DNA of 64,000 nucleotides from Afipia sp. (GTDB lineage: Bacteria; Pseudomonadota; Alphaproteobacteria; Rhizobiales; Xanthobacteraceae). This document shows, in pieces, positions 9,221-20,416 of this stretch. The notes under the pieces were generated by a model, which did not search any database, was not told the DNA's origin, and was given only the letters and a program-made list of their open reading frames with translations. Numbering within the stretch: the first letter of the stretch is position 1; each line of letters starts with the position of its first letter. The stretch spans positions 310,001 to 374,000 of the forward strand of contig JAFKEQ010000003.1 in assembly GCA_017308575.1 (NCBI GenBank). The letters run 5' to 3'. The translations under genes were made by a program, and so were the position numbers.

Positions 9221-10188
9221 GCGGGAGGCTTCGGACGGCCAAGCAAGTTGGCCATCTCGTCTTCGAGATTTTCAAACGCGGTCGCCGTGGAGGGCGGCGG
9301 AGGCGGCGCCGACGGCCCTGCGGAGCGCGGAGCGCGAGGCGGTTCGGGAACGACAGGCGGCGCGCCGGGGCGCTCGACGGCTCCGATAGTGGATGCGCTT
9401 TCGGCGCGAGTCTCTCCGCCCGGCCGGCGCAAGGCGGCTTCAAGGCGCTGGGCCATGTCCGCAAGATTCTGATCCGCGGATGATAGCGGCACGGGTTCGA
9501 CGGGATGCGGTGCTGCGCGGGGCGGCAGTGGAGGTGCCATCGGAGGTGCCTTGGGCGCGGTATCGCTCGGGCGCGGCATTCGTGGCGGCATCGGTTCGGT
9601 ACGCTCGCTGCGCGGAATCGCACGCGGCGGATCGGCGCGCAGCACAGGTTCCGGACGCTGTGGCTGCGGACGCACCATCGGCTCGGGCGTGAAGCCCGGC
9701 ATTGAATCGGTGTGACGATCGGGCAGCGCGGGCGGGGCGCGGCGCGCGTCATCGTTATATGAGCTGCGTGCGGGACGCGGCGGCAACTCGGGAGCGGGCG
9801 GCTCGCGATGATCGAACGTATCGGCCAGCGGCGGCTCGGCGTCAGACCATCCGGCTTCGGGCGCGAGGCGCGGCGGCAGTTCCGTGCCGGCGGGCGCGCG
9901 CGGCACCTGATCGCGCTGGGGCATGCTGCGGACGATGTTCGGTTCCACCACGACGTCGGTCGGCCCGCCGATCATCAAGAGATGTTCGACATTGTCGCGC
10001 CGGACCAGAACGAGGCGGCGGCGGCCGTCAACGGCGGCTGCATCGATCACCGCGAGACGGGGCATCCGGCCCCGGCTGGCGCTGGAGCCGAGCGCGGCGC
10101 CACCGAACCGGCGGACCAGCCATGTGGCGAGCCCGATCAACGCCAGAACGATGACGAAAGCGATGAAAAACCAAAGTGTTTGCGGCAT
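9217..10188 (-). CDS. fliO: FliO-like flagellar biosynthesis protein with long Pro-rich tail
   Basis: FliO assists assembly of the FliP ring. The first about 95 residues contain one membrane segment (about 5-25), the sequence WLVRRFGG and a FliO-type beta domain (LAVIDAAAVDGRRRLVLVRRDNVEHLLMIGG, read at about 45-75). The following about 220 residues are Pro/Arg/Ala-rich and look disordered, so the protein (323 residues) is more than twice the length of classical FliO. Translational coupling with fliP supports the call. Confidence 0.85.
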   Translation of the reverse strand: MPQTLWFFIAFVIVLALIGLATWLVRRFGGAALGSSASRGRMPRLAVIDAAAVDGRRRLVLVRRDNVEHLLMIGGPTDVVVEPNIVRSMPQRDQVPRAPAGTELPPRLAPEAGWSDAEPPLADTFDHREPPAPELPPRPARSSYNDDARRAPPALPDRHTDSMPGFTPEPMVRPQPQRPEPVLRADPPRAIPRSERTEPMPPRMPRPSDTAPKAPPMAPPLPPRAAPHPVEPVPLSSADQNLADMAQRLEAALRRPGGETRAESASTIGAVERPGAPPVVPEPPRAPRSAGPSAPPPPPSTATAFENLEDEMANLLGRPKPPA

Positions 10189-10431
10189 ATCCTGTCCCCG
10201 TCAAACCACACTCTTAATCTATGCCAGATTCGCAGGCTACCCGCCGCGAAACAAGCAATTCGGGATGGGGGAGTGCGAAGCGCGCTGAGTCGTTAATTCC
10301 CGGTGGCATTTTGTGCCGCCAGTGAAATCAATATCGCATCGAAGCCTCCGGTTCAAAAGCCATCTTATGCCGGAACTTCAATGGTTTGCCGCATGCAGGC
10401 CATTCGTGGCGAAAGTGGGCCGCTTCACGTC

Positions 10432-10446
10432 TTAACCTCTTATTAA
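10432..10446. promoter_or_regulatory. CtrA box between fliO and flgB
   Basis: TTAA-N7-TTAA is present exactly (TTAA at 10432-10435 and 10443-10446, followed by CCAT). This is the full CtrA consensus. It lies 62 bp before flgB in a 319-bp divergent gap with fliO, which contains no other recognisable feature. CckA, which drives CtrA phosphorylation in relatives, is encoded at 14.2 kb. Confidence 0.7.
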
Positions 10447-10507
10447 CCATACAGGCGGCAAATTCTGCCTACCTGAGGCGCCGCTTCGGGTCAGGCGGAG
10501 CAGGCCG

Positions 10508-10918
10508 ATGCCGATCAACGATCTTCCCATGTTGTCCGCGTTGCGCACCAAGATGCAGTGGCATCAGGAGCGCCAGCGCGTGCTCGCGGAAAACATTTCG
10601 CATTCGGACACACCGAATTTCAAACCGCGCGATCTGGTGGAACCCAAATTCGACAGCACTGGAAGCGGTCCCATGACCGGCGCGATGCCGTCGCTGGCTA
10701 TGGCCCGCACCAGCGCCAGCCACATTCAGGCGACCGGTGTCAGCGAGAGTTTCAACGCCAACAATCGCGGCGGCTACGAGACGCGCCCGGCGGGGAACGC
10801 GGTCAATCTGGAGGACGAGATGCTGAAAGTCTCGGCCAACCAGATGGACTATGCCGCGGTGACCTCGCTCTACAGCCGCAGCCTCGGCCTGATCAAGACC
10901 GCGATCGGCAAACGCTAA
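10508..10918 (+). CDS. flgB: Flagellar proximal rod protein FlgB
   Basis: FlgB is the first proximal rod subunit. The 136-residue product has the rod-family N-terminal segment (RQRVLAENISHSDTPNFKPRD) and a C-terminal helix (DEMLKVSANQMDYAAVTSLY SRS, about 100-125). It begins the flgB-flgC-fliE-fliQ-fliR-flhB run and is preceded by the CtrA box. Confidence 0.95.
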   Translation: MPINDLPMLSALRTKMQWHQERQRVLAENISHSDTPNFKPRDLVEPKFDSTGSGPMTGAMPSLAMARTSASHIQATGVSESFNANNRGGYETRPAGNAVNLEDEMLKVSANQMDYAAVTSLYSRSLGLIKTAIGKR

Positions 10919-10947
10919 CCCACGAGTGAGCCTGGAAGGGCGGGACC

Positions 10948-11370
10948 ATGAGCGACGGAAACGATTTTCTTAGGTCGATGGGCATCGCGACGTCCGGCCT
11001 GCGCGCGCAGGCGGGGCGCATGCGGGTGATTTCGGAAAATATCGCCAACGCCGATTCCACCGCGAAGACCGCGGGCGGTGATCCTTATCGCCGCAAGGTT
11101 CCGACCTTCTCTTCCGAACTCGACCGCACGCTCGAATCGCGGGTGGTGAGCCTCGGCAAGATCAGGCCGGATATGTCCGACTTCCGCGTGAAGCACGAGC
11201 CCGGCAATCCGGCTGCGGATGCCAATGGCAACGTCAAATATCCGAATGTGAACTCGCTGGTCGAAATGACCGACATGCGCGAGGCGCAGCGGTCCTACGA
11301 AGCCAATCTTAACATCATTTCCGCCACGCGCCGGATGATCCAGCGCACCCTCGACATTCTCAAGGCCTGA
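10948..11370 (+). CDS. flgC: Flagellar proximal rod protein FlgC
   Basis: A 140-residue rod protein with the N-terminal signature (SGLRAQAGRMRVISENIANA) and the C-terminal FlgC sequence (VEMTDMREAQRSYEANLNII). Located 29 bp after flgB and 14 bp before fliE with the usual gene order, so it is part of the same transcript. FlgC follows FlgB in the proximal rod. Confidence 0.95.
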   Translation: MSDGNDFLRSMGIATSGLRAQAGRMRVISENIANADSTAKTAGGDPYRRKVPTFSSELDRTLESRVVSLGKIRPDMSDFRVKHEPGNPAADANGNVKYPNVNSLVEMTDMREAQRSYEANLNIISATRRMIQRTLDILKA

Positions 11371-11384
11371 CAGGACATCTCATC

Positions 11385-11705
11385 ATGGCTTCACCGACAG
11401 TCGCCGCCAATGCCTATGCAAGCCTTGCGAAGATCATGGATACCGCCGGAGGCGCCGGCGGCCTCGGCCGGGCCGGAGAGACCAATGGTCCCTCGTTCGG
11501 CGCGGTGCTGAAGGAAGCCATGAACGGCGTGCTGGACGCGGGCCGCAAGTCGGACGCACAGAGCGTGGCGATGGCACAGGGCAAGGCCAACGTCATGGAC
11601 GTCGTCACCGCGGTGGCCGAAACCGACGTCGCCGTGTCCACGCTGGTGTCGGTGCGCGACAAGGTCATTCAGGCCTACGAAGACATTCTGCGGATGCCGA
11701 TCTGA
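11385..11705 (+). CDS. fliE: Flagellar hook-basal body protein FliE
   Basis: FliE joins the MS ring and export gate to the rod. The 106-residue protein ends with the conserved helix pair (VMDVVTAVAETDVAVSTLVS and VRDKVIQAYEDILRMPI), the standard FliE C terminus. It lies between flgC and fliQ, although an unusual 162-bp gap with a palindromic repeat separates it from fliQ. Confidence 0.95.
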   Translation: MASPTVAANAYASLAKIMDTAGGAGGLGRAGETNGPSFGAVLKEAMNGVLDAGRKSDAQSVAMAQGKANVMDVVTAVAETDVAVSTLVSVRDKVIQAYEDILRMPI

Positions 11706-11727
11706 CGGCGGAGCGCGGTTTTCTGTC

Positions 11728-11833
11728 GCCCTTCGAGGCCTCCGCTTCGCTACGGCACCTCAGGGTGACGGAAACAGAAGGATCGTCGTCCTGAGGTGCG
11801 AGTGGCGCGTAGCGCCCGAGCCTCGAAGGACGT
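11728..11833. repeat. Palindromic intergenic repeat between fliE and fliQ
   Basis: Inverted arms built from cttcgaggc / gcctcgaag and cctcaggg / cctgaggt sequences form a long potential hairpin. Related arms occur at 21003-21149 and 31541-31640, so this is a dispersed repeat family. It interrupts an otherwise tight flagellar operon and could form an attenuating or stabilising mRNA hairpin. Confidence 0.75.
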
Positions 11834-11867
11834 GGGATTGCAAACGCCCGAAGGGCAGGGGATTGAA

Positions 11868-12131
11868 ATGACAGGTGCTGAAGTTCTCGATGTCTCGCGC
11901 GATGCGATCTGGACCATCGTGAAGGTGTCGTCACCGCTTCTTGTGGTGGGTCTTGTGGTCGGTGTCGCGATCTCGCTGGTGCAGGCGCTGACGCAGATTC
12001 AGGAGCAGACGCTGGTTTTCGTGCCGAAGATTCTCGCCATCTTCATCACGCTGGTGCTGGCGTTGCCGTTCATGGCCGACGCGCTGAACAGCCAGATGCT
12101 GCGGATATCGTCGCGAATCATCGGCGGGTAG
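11868..12131 (+). CDS. fliQ: Flagellar export gate protein FliQ
   Basis: FliQ is a two-helix subunit of the export gate. Translation from the ATG at 11868 (MTGAEVLDVSRDAIWTIVKV) gives 87 residues, the normal FliQ length. A longer reading from 11796 would include repeat sequence and is rejected. The family stretch SLVQALTQIQEQTLVFVPK joins the two membrane helices. Confidence 0.95.
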   Translation: MTGAEVLDVSRDAIWTIVKVSSPLLVVGLVVGVAISLVQALTQIQEQTLVFVPKILAIFITLVLALPFMADALNSQMLRISSRIIGG

Positions 12132-12193
12132 CGCATGATGAGGAAGGCTGCGATGTTCGGACACAGCGCAGATCTTCCAGAGGCACGCTTTCC

Positions 12194-12964
12194 ATGCGCA
12201 TCGACATTTCGCTGCTCCCGGCGCTTGCTGCAGCATTCATCCTTGTCTTTGCGCGTATCGGCGCCATGGTGATGCTGCTTCCCGGTTTCGGCGAAACCAA
12301 CATCCCGGTGCGGGTTCGTCTCGCCATCGCGCTGGCGCTGACTCTCATCATTCTGCCGCTTCATCGCGCCGATTATCATGTCAGCATGACATCGATGGCG
12401 CCGATGCTGGTGCTGATGGTGCACGAAATCATCATCGGCATCGTGCTCGGCGCGACCGCGCGCGTCACGCTGGCGGCGCTGGCGGTAGCAGGTTCGGTGA
12501 TCGCGCAGCAGCTCGGTCTCGGTTTCGTGACGGCGGTCGATCCGACGCAGGGGCAGCAGGGCGCGCTGATCGGCAATTTTCTGACCATGCTCGGGCTGAC
12601 GCTGCTGTTCTCGACCGACACGCATCATCTGGTGATCGCGGCGCTGAACGAGAGCTACAACGCCTTCAAGCCGGGCGAGTTGATGTCGAGCGGCGATGTC
12701 GCTGCGCTGGCGACCAATGCTTTCGCCACCGCGTTCAAAATCGGCATTCAGCTCTCCGCGCCCTTCATCGTGTTTGGTCTTGTTTTCAATCTCGGACTCG
12801 GCGTACTGGCGCGCCTGATGCCGCAGATGCAGGTGTTCTTCGTCGGCGTTCCGCTCTCGATCATGGGCGGCTTCCTGATCCTCGCCATCGTCATCGCCAC
12901 GATGATGGGCACGTTCCTCGATTATTTCGGCGGCGTCCTCAACCAACTCTCACCACGGGGCTGA
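12194..12964 (+). CDS. fliR: Flagellar export gate protein FliR
   Basis: FliR completes the FliPQR gate. The 256-residue protein has about six hydrophobic segments, with family sequences FILVFARIGAMVMLLPGFGE and NLGLGVLARLMPQMQVFFVG. It is followed 9 bp later by flhB, the standard order. Confidence 0.95.
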   Translation: MRIDISLLPALAAAFILVFARIGAMVMLLPGFGETNIPVRVRLAIALALTLIILPLHRADYHVSMTSMAPMLVLMVHEIIIGIVLGATARVTLAALAVAGSVIAQQLGLGFVTAVDPTQGQQGALIGNFLTMLGLTLLFSTDTHHLVIAALNESYNAFKPGELMSSGDVAALATNAFATAFKIGIQLSAPFIVFGLVFNLGLGVLARLMPQMQVFFVGVPLSIMGGFLILAIVIATMMGTFLDYFGGVLNQLSPRG

Positions 12965-12973
12965 GGGCAGGGT

Positions 12974-14044
12974 ATGGCCGACGAGGACAAGGAATCCAAA
13001 ACACAGGACCCGACGCAAAAACGTCTCGACGATGCGTTGGAAAAGGGCGACGTCGCCAAGAGCCAGGAGGTCAACACCTGGTTCGTGATCGCGGCATCGA
13101 CGCTGCTGCTGTCCTCCTTCTCCGGCTCGATCGGCTCAGGAATCCTGGTGCCGATGCGTAATCTGCTCATGAACATGCATGAGATTCGTGTCGACGGGCC
13201 CGGCCTGCTGTCGCTGACCGGCCAGCTCGAATACGTCCTGATCGGCGCTCTCGGCGTTCCGCTGCTGCTGCTGCTGATCGCGGGCGTTTGCGGCAATCTG
13301 ATCCAGCACCGGCTGGTGTTCTCGACGCAGTCGATCAGCCCCAAGCTCAGCAAGATTTCTCCCGCGGCGGGCGCGGCGCGGCTGTTCGGAAAGCAGGCCG
13401 GTGCGAACTTCCTGAAGGGCATTTTCAAGATAATCACTGTTGGTATCGTGATGGCCGTGGTGCTGTGGCCGGAGCGCCATCAACTCGATGCGCTGGTCCG
13501 GTTCGATCCGGTCACGCTTTTGGGCGTGGCCAAGACGATCTCGGTTCATCTGATGGGCACCGTGGTCGCCATCCTCGCGATGGTCGCCGTCCTCGACTAC
13601 CTGTTCCAGTATCGGCAGTGGTTCGAGCGGCAGAAGATGTCGCTTCAGGAGGTCAAGGAAGAATACAAGCAGTCGGAAGGTGACCCCCATATCAAGGGCC
13701 GCATCAGGCAGATCCGGTTCGCGCGCATGAAAAAGCGCATGATGGCGGCGGTTCCCACCGCCTCGGTGGTCATCACGAACCCGACCCACTACGCGGTGGC
13801 GCTGCGATATGAGCGCGGCATGCCCGCGCCGATCTGCGTCGCCAAGGGCGTCGATGTGCTGGCGTTCAAGATCAGGGAGATCGCCACCGCCAACAACGTA
13901 CCGATCGTGGAAAATGTGCCGCTGGCCCGTGCGCTCCACGCCAGCGTCGAGGTGGATGACGAGATTCCGGTCGAGCACTACCACGCCGTCGCCGAAGTCA
14001 TCGGCTACGTCATGCGGCTGAGGCGCGGGTTCAGCCGGGCCTGA
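12974..14044 (+). CDS. flhB: Flagellar export switch protein FlhB
   Basis: FlhB controls the export substrate switch from rod/hook to filament. The 356-residue protein starts MADEDKESKTQDPTQKRLDD, has four membrane segments, and carries the autocleavage motif NPTH with Asn at residue 269 (VVITNPTHYAVALRY). The cytoplasmic domain ends HAVAEVIGYVMRLRR. All features for self-cleavage are present. It closes the fliQRflhB run; cckA follows. Confidence 0.97.
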   Translation: MADEDKESKTQDPTQKRLDDALEKGDVAKSQEVNTWFVIAASTLLLSSFSGSIGSGILVPMRNLLMNMHEIRVDGPGLLSLTGQLEYVLIGALGVPLLLLLIAGVCGNLIQHRLVFSTQSISPKLSKISPAAGAARLFGKQAGANFLKGIFKIITVGIVMAVVLWPERHQLDALVRFDPVTLLGVAKTISVHLMGTVVAILAMVAVLDYLFQYRQWFERQKMSLQEVKEEYKQSEGDPHIKGRIRQIRFARMKKRMMAAVPTASVVITNPTHYAVALRYERGMPAPICVAKGVDVLAFKIREIATANNVPIVENVPLARALHASVEVDDEIPVEHYHAVAEVIGYVMRLRRGFSRA

Positions 14045-14161
14045 TCCGGCGAATCAGGCCCCCGGCGCTGGCGCGGTGCTTGGCGCAGTCGTAATGTCGT
14101 TTGCGTGAGCGCGTCGATTCAGGCACTCAGAGACAATCAGGGCCGATTCCAACAGGCTGCA

Positions 14162-16723
<2,562 letters not shown>

Positions 16724-16881
16724 ACAATTTGTCATAAAGCGGGCAGAATGCCGGTTGCCCGCGACTGAGCGCCGCACGGGGTGCGGCATCTCTCCACTTT
16801 CCTTTCGTTCATCCGTGCCCATGTTATGGCGTGTCCCCTTGCCGGGGATCGCCGCCCCATGAGGGCCAAGAGGAAACGAAC

Positions 16882-17856
16882 ATGATTTTTCGAAAGCGCC
16901 CAAGCGCTATCATCAAGACGCTGGTCGTTGCAGCGGCTCTGGCCATGCCCGTGGCCATTGCCGTTTCGTCGGCCGCGGACGCCCGTGTCGGCGGTGGCGG
17001 CAGCCGCGGTTCGCGCACATGGTCTGCGCCCCCGACGACCCGCACCGCGCCGAATGCGGCGCAGCCGATGCAGCGTTCCATCACGCAACCGGGCGCGACC
17101 AATCCGGCCGCGGGCGCGGCAGCTTCGCGCGGCGGTTTCTTCAATCGGCCCGGCATGGGCATGCTTGGCGGTCTCGCCGCGGGCTTCCTCGGTGCAGGCC
17201 TGTTCGGCATGCTGTTCGGCGGCGGCCTTTTCAGCGGCCTTGGCAGCCTGTCGTCGATCTTCGGACTGGTCATCCAGCTCGCGCTGATCTACTTCGTCGT
17301 GCGGCTCGCCATGTCGTGGTGGCAGCGCCGCAACGCGTCGGCCTATGCCAGTGCCTCGGCTGCGCCGGGCCCGGCGCTTGCGCCGGATCAGGGGACGCTC
17401 GCCAACGCGCGTTCCGGTTTCGGCTTTGGCCTCGGTGGCGGATCGAACGACGCGCCGCTTGAGATCAAGCCGGATGACTACGACGCGTTCGAGCGGCTGC
17501 TCGGCGAGGTGAACGACGCCTGGTCGAATCAGGATATCGCCCGGCTTCACACGCTGGCGACGCCGGAAATGGTGTCGTATTTCACCCAGGACCTCAACGC
17601 GAACAAGGAGCGCGGCGTGGTCAATACGGTGTCCAGCGTCAAGCTGCTGCAGGGCGACCTCGCGGAAGCCTGGCGCGAAGGCCAGACCGACTATGCCACC
17701 GTGGCGCTGCGTTACGCGCTGATCGACAAGACCGTCGAACAGGCCACCGGCAAGATCGTGGAAGGCAGCGATACGCCGACCGAGGTGACCGACGTCTGGA
17801 CCTTCACGCGCCGTCCGGGCAGCGGATGGGAAGTCTCGGCGATCCAGTTCACCTGA
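16882..17856 (+). CDS. Tim44-like domain protein, exported or membrane-anchored
   Basis: The 324-residue protein has a signal peptide (about 8-32), a Ser/Thr/Pro/Gly-rich region, a Gly-rich hydrophobic region with a membrane segment (about 115-150) and a C-terminal Tim44-like domain (about 190-320; for example FERLLGEVNDAWSNQDIARL and YALIDKTVEQATGKIVEG). The ATG at 16882 follows a gaggaaa ribosome site. Bacterial Tim44-like proteins are membrane-associated; the function here is not known. A rho-independent terminator follows directly. Confidence 0.8.
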   Translation: MIFRKRPSAIIKTLVVAAALAMPVAIAVSSAADARVGGGGSRGSRTWSAPPTTRTAPNAAQPMQRSITQPGATNPAAGAAASRGGFFNRPGMGMLGGLAAGFLGAGLFGMLFGGGLFSGLGSLSSIFGLVIQLALIYFVVRLAMSWWQRRNASAYASASAAPGPALAPDQGTLANARSGFGFGLGGGSNDAPLEIKPDDYDAFERLLGEVNDAWSNQDIARLHTLATPEMVSYFTQDLNANKERGVVNTVSSVKLLQGDLAEAWREGQTDYATVALRYALIDKTVEQATGKIVEGSDTPTEVTDVWTFTRRPGSGWEVSAIQFT

Positions 17857-17881
17857 ACCGCTGTTGAGCCAATACATCGAA

Positions 17882-17908
17882 GGCGTCGCGCTCGCGCGGC
17901 GCCTTTTT
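17882..17908 (+). terminator. Rho-independent terminator after Tim44-like gene
   Basis: Stem ggcgtcgc / gcggcgcc with one G-T pair and a short loop is followed by five T and further T-rich sequence (ttttatttt). It lies 25 bp after the Tim44-like stop. Confidence 0.85.
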
Positions 17909-18007
17909 ATTTTGGCCGATGCATCCCGGAATAACTCGCGGCGTTGTGTGTTGATCTGAATTGATCGTGAGGCCGATACTTCAATCAATTTCGAAAGGGA
18001 GAGACGA

Positions 18008-18667
18008 ATGATCCGGATGTCCGTCCTTGCAGCTTCGCTCTGCTGCCTCGCCGCCGCCCCGCTTCACGCGCAGCAGGCCAACATGACATTCTTCATCACC
18101 AGCAAGCCGATCGGTAACGGCGGCAATCTTGGCGGTCTCGCCGGCGCGGACAACTGGTGCCGGACACTGGCGCAGGAGGCAGGCGCAGGCGCGAAAACCT
18201 GGCGAGCGTATCTGTCGACGCAAGCCGCTGACGGCAAGCCCGCGATTAATGCCCGCGACCGCATCGGCAAGGGCCCATGGACCAACGCCAAGGGCGTTGT
18301 CGTCGCCAGGGACGTCGCCGATCTGCATGGTGCCAATGGCCTCACCAAACAGACTGCGCTGAACGAGAAGGCCGAAGTCATCAACGGTCGCGGCGACCAG
18401 CCGAACCGTCACGATATTCTCACCGGCTCGCAGCCGGACGGAACCGCCTTCGCGGTAGGCGAGGACAGGACCTGCAAGAACTGGACAAGCAGTGTGCAGG
18501 GCTCCGCCGTCATGGGCCATTCCGACCGTCTCGGGCTTCGCGACGACGAACCGTCGAAATCGTGGAACTCGTCGCATGGATCGCGCGGGCCGGATGGCGG
18601 CTGCTCACAGGCTGACCTGCGCAGCACCGGCGGCGATGGCCTGTTGTACTGTTTCGCCGCGAACTGA
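18008..18667 (+). CDS. Secreted lectin-like (C-type lectin fold / DUF1554-like) protein
   Basis: A 219-residue secreted protein with a signal peptide (cleavage near LHA-QQ). The mature part has features of the C-type lectin / collagenase-NC10-like fold: GGLAGADNWCRTLAQEAGAG near the start, TWRAYLST, and a C-terminal Cys-rich part (DRTCKNWTSS; GGCSQADLRS; GLLYCFAAN). Four Cys could form two disulfides. Similar proteins in Bradyrhizobium are annotated as lectins. Ligand unknown. Confidence 0.65.
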   Translation: MIRMSVLAASLCCLAAAPLHAQQANMTFFITSKPIGNGGNLGGLAGADNWCRTLAQEAGAGAKTWRAYLSTQAADGKPAINARDRIGKGPWTNAKGVVVARDVADLHGANGLTKQTALNEKAEVINGRGDQPNRHDILTGSQPDGTAFAVGEDRTCKNWTSSVQGSAVMGHSDRLGLRDDEPSKSWNSSHGSRGPDGGCSQADLRSTGGDGLLYCFAAN

Positions 18668-18732
18668 TCGGAACCTGCTGCGTTGACCAGCGGCGCGGCG
18701 ATGACCGCGCCGTTTTCATATGCGAGGCCCTC

Positions 18733-19440
18733 ATGCGCTACGAACTCTATTACTGGCCGACCATTCAGGGGCGGGGCGAGTATGTCCGTCTCGCGCTGGA
18801 AGATGCAGGCGCGGATTATGTCGATGTTGCGCGCCGGTCCGGCGGCGTCGGCAGGATGTCGAAGATGATGGAGGCCGCAAAGGGCACGCCGCCGTTTGCC
18901 CCGCCATTCCTGAAAGCCGGCAAGCTGGTGATCGGGCAGACTGCGAACATCCTGCTGTACATCGGTTCGCGCCATGGCCTCGCGCCGAAGGCAGAGCCGC
19001 AGCGGCTGTGGGTGCATCAGCTCCAACTCACCATCGCGGATTTCGTCGTGGAGATTCACGACACCCATCATCCGCTCGGGCCGACACTTTATTTTGAAGA
19101 CCAGCGCTCCGCCGCGAAGAAGCGCAGCGGCGCATTCTGGGACGAGCGGGTGCCGAAATTCCTCGGCTATTTTGAACGCCTGATCGCGGGCAGCGGCGGA
19201 CCTTATGTCAACGGCCGCAGGCTCTGCTATGTCGATCTGTCGCTGTTTCAGATCGTCGAGGGATTACGCTACGCCTTTCCGAACAACATGAAGCGTTTCG
19301 AACGCAAGGTGCCGCGCGTGATCGAAGTGCGGGATCGTGTTGCCGCGCGGCCCAACATCAACGCATATCTCACCAGCGAGCGCCGTATTCCTTTCAACGA
19401 GGACGGAATTTTCCGCCACTACAAGGCACTGGATGCGTGA
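18733..19440 (+). CDS. Glutathione S-transferase family protein
   Basis: A 235-residue protein with a thioredoxin-like N domain (RYELYYWPTIQGRGEYVRLA, about 2-21; QTANILLYIGSRHGLAP at about 65-80) and a helical C domain (YVNGRRLCYVDLSLFQIVEG). Tyr 6 or 7 in the first strand could be the catalytic residue, as in Sigma/Pi-like GSTs. Substrate is not evident. The context (lectin-like and cupin genes) gives no pathway. Confidence 0.8.
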   Translation: MRYELYYWPTIQGRGEYVRLALEDAGADYVDVARRSGGVGRMSKMMEAAKGTPPFAPPFLKAGKLVIGQTANILLYIGSRHGLAPKAEPQRLWVHQLQLTIADFVVEIHDTHHPLGPTLYFEDQRSAAKKRSGAFWDERVPKFLGYFERLIAGSGGPYVNGRRLCYVDLSLFQIVEGLRYAFPNNMKRFERKVPRVIEVRDRVAARPNINAYLTSERRIPFNEDGIFRHYKALDA

Positions 19441-19514
19441 CGCCTTGACATTCGGGTCGCGAAACGCTGGTTGATCCAGGAAGATTGCCCATATCGACCT
19501 TGAAGAGGTGCCCT

Positions 19515-19925
19515 ATGAAGATCACACCATCCGGCTCCGTGCCGACCCGCCGCGCGCCGGCCTCCTATTTCACCGGCACGGTGTACATGGACCCGGTGAT
19601 CGAAGCGCCGGCGCCCGCGCGGCTTAATGCGGCGCGCGTCACTTTCGAGCCGGGTGCGCGCACCGCATGGCATACCCATCCGCTCGGACAGACGCTTTAT
19701 GTGCTGGCGGGTTGCGGGCGGTTTCAGACCGAGGGCGAGCCGGTCCGTGAAATCCGTGCGGGCGACGTGGTGTGGATTCCGCCGGGCGAGAAGCACTGGC
19801 ATGGCGCGGCGCCGACCACGATGATGACGCATCTGGCGATGCAGGAATCGGAGAACGGCAGCGCCGCGACTTGGCTCGAGCATGTCACCGACGAACAGTA
19901 TGCCGCTCCGGTGACGCAGGCCTGA
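19515..19925 (+). CDS. Small cupin-domain protein
   Basis: A 136-residue single-domain cupin. Motif 1 is HTHPLGQTLYVLAGCG with two metal-ligand His, and motif 2 is DVVWIPPGEKHWHGAAP. It resembles carboxymuconolactone-decarboxylase-associated or quercetinase-like small cupins. The ATG at 19515 has an agaggtg ribosome site; an upstream in-frame start at 19485 lacks one. Substrate unknown. Confidence 0.8.
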   Translation: MKITPSGSVPTRRAPASYFTGTVYMDPVIEAPAPARLNAARVTFEPGARTAWHTHPLGQTLYVLAGCGRFQTEGEPVREIRAGDVVWIPPGEKHWHGAAPTTMMTHLAMQESENGSAATWLEHVTDEQYAAPVTQA

Positions 19926-20058
19926 CGGCGGGAGCTTATTCCAGTTCCCGCTCGATGAGTCCGCTGTGAAGGGTTCCCGAATCGGCCAGCCTGCCGCAAT
20001 GCTGTCGCATTCGGACGGTCTGGTCTGTCTTCACCCGGATCGCGAAGCAGGAGGACCG

Positions 20059-20400
20059 ATGCGCATCGTCACCCCCGCCATCTATGCTGCCCTGCTCGGC
20101 GGCGCCATCTACATCGCCATCGCGCAGAATCCCTTGCCGAATGCGATCGCGTCCGCTCCGCCCGAGGGCGCGAAGATCGCCCATTCCGTGCCGACCGGCG
20201 GCAAATCGCCGGTGCGTGTCGGCCGTCGCGAAAGCTGCCGCCAGTCGGTGAGTGCGAAGCATCTCGGCAAGCATCAGGCGCGCGACCAGATGCAGCTTTG
20301 CGTCGCGCAGGCCCGTGTCGAATGCCTCAAGCAGGCGATCGACCAGAAGCTGCGCGGCTCCGCCCGCCGCGTCTATGTGAAGAGCTGCGTCGCCGCGTAA
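20059..20400 (+). CDS. Hypothetical exported basic protein
   Basis: The 113-residue product has an N-terminal hydrophobic segment (about 3-22), then a basic, Cys-containing region (RRESCRQSVSAKHLGKHQAR; LCVAQARVECLKQ; VKSCVAA). The four Cys suggest oxidised periplasmic folding. The ATG is preceded by ggaggacc at good spacing, which excludes longer in-frame starts. No family is recognised. Confidence 0.6.
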   Translation: MRIVTPAIYAALLGGAIYIAIAQNPLPNAIASAPPEGAKIAHSVPTGGKSPVRVGRRESCRQSVSAKHLGKHQARDQMQLCVAQARVECLKQAIDQKLRGSARRVYVKSCVAA

Positions 20401-20416
20401 GCCGCGCGCTCAGGCC

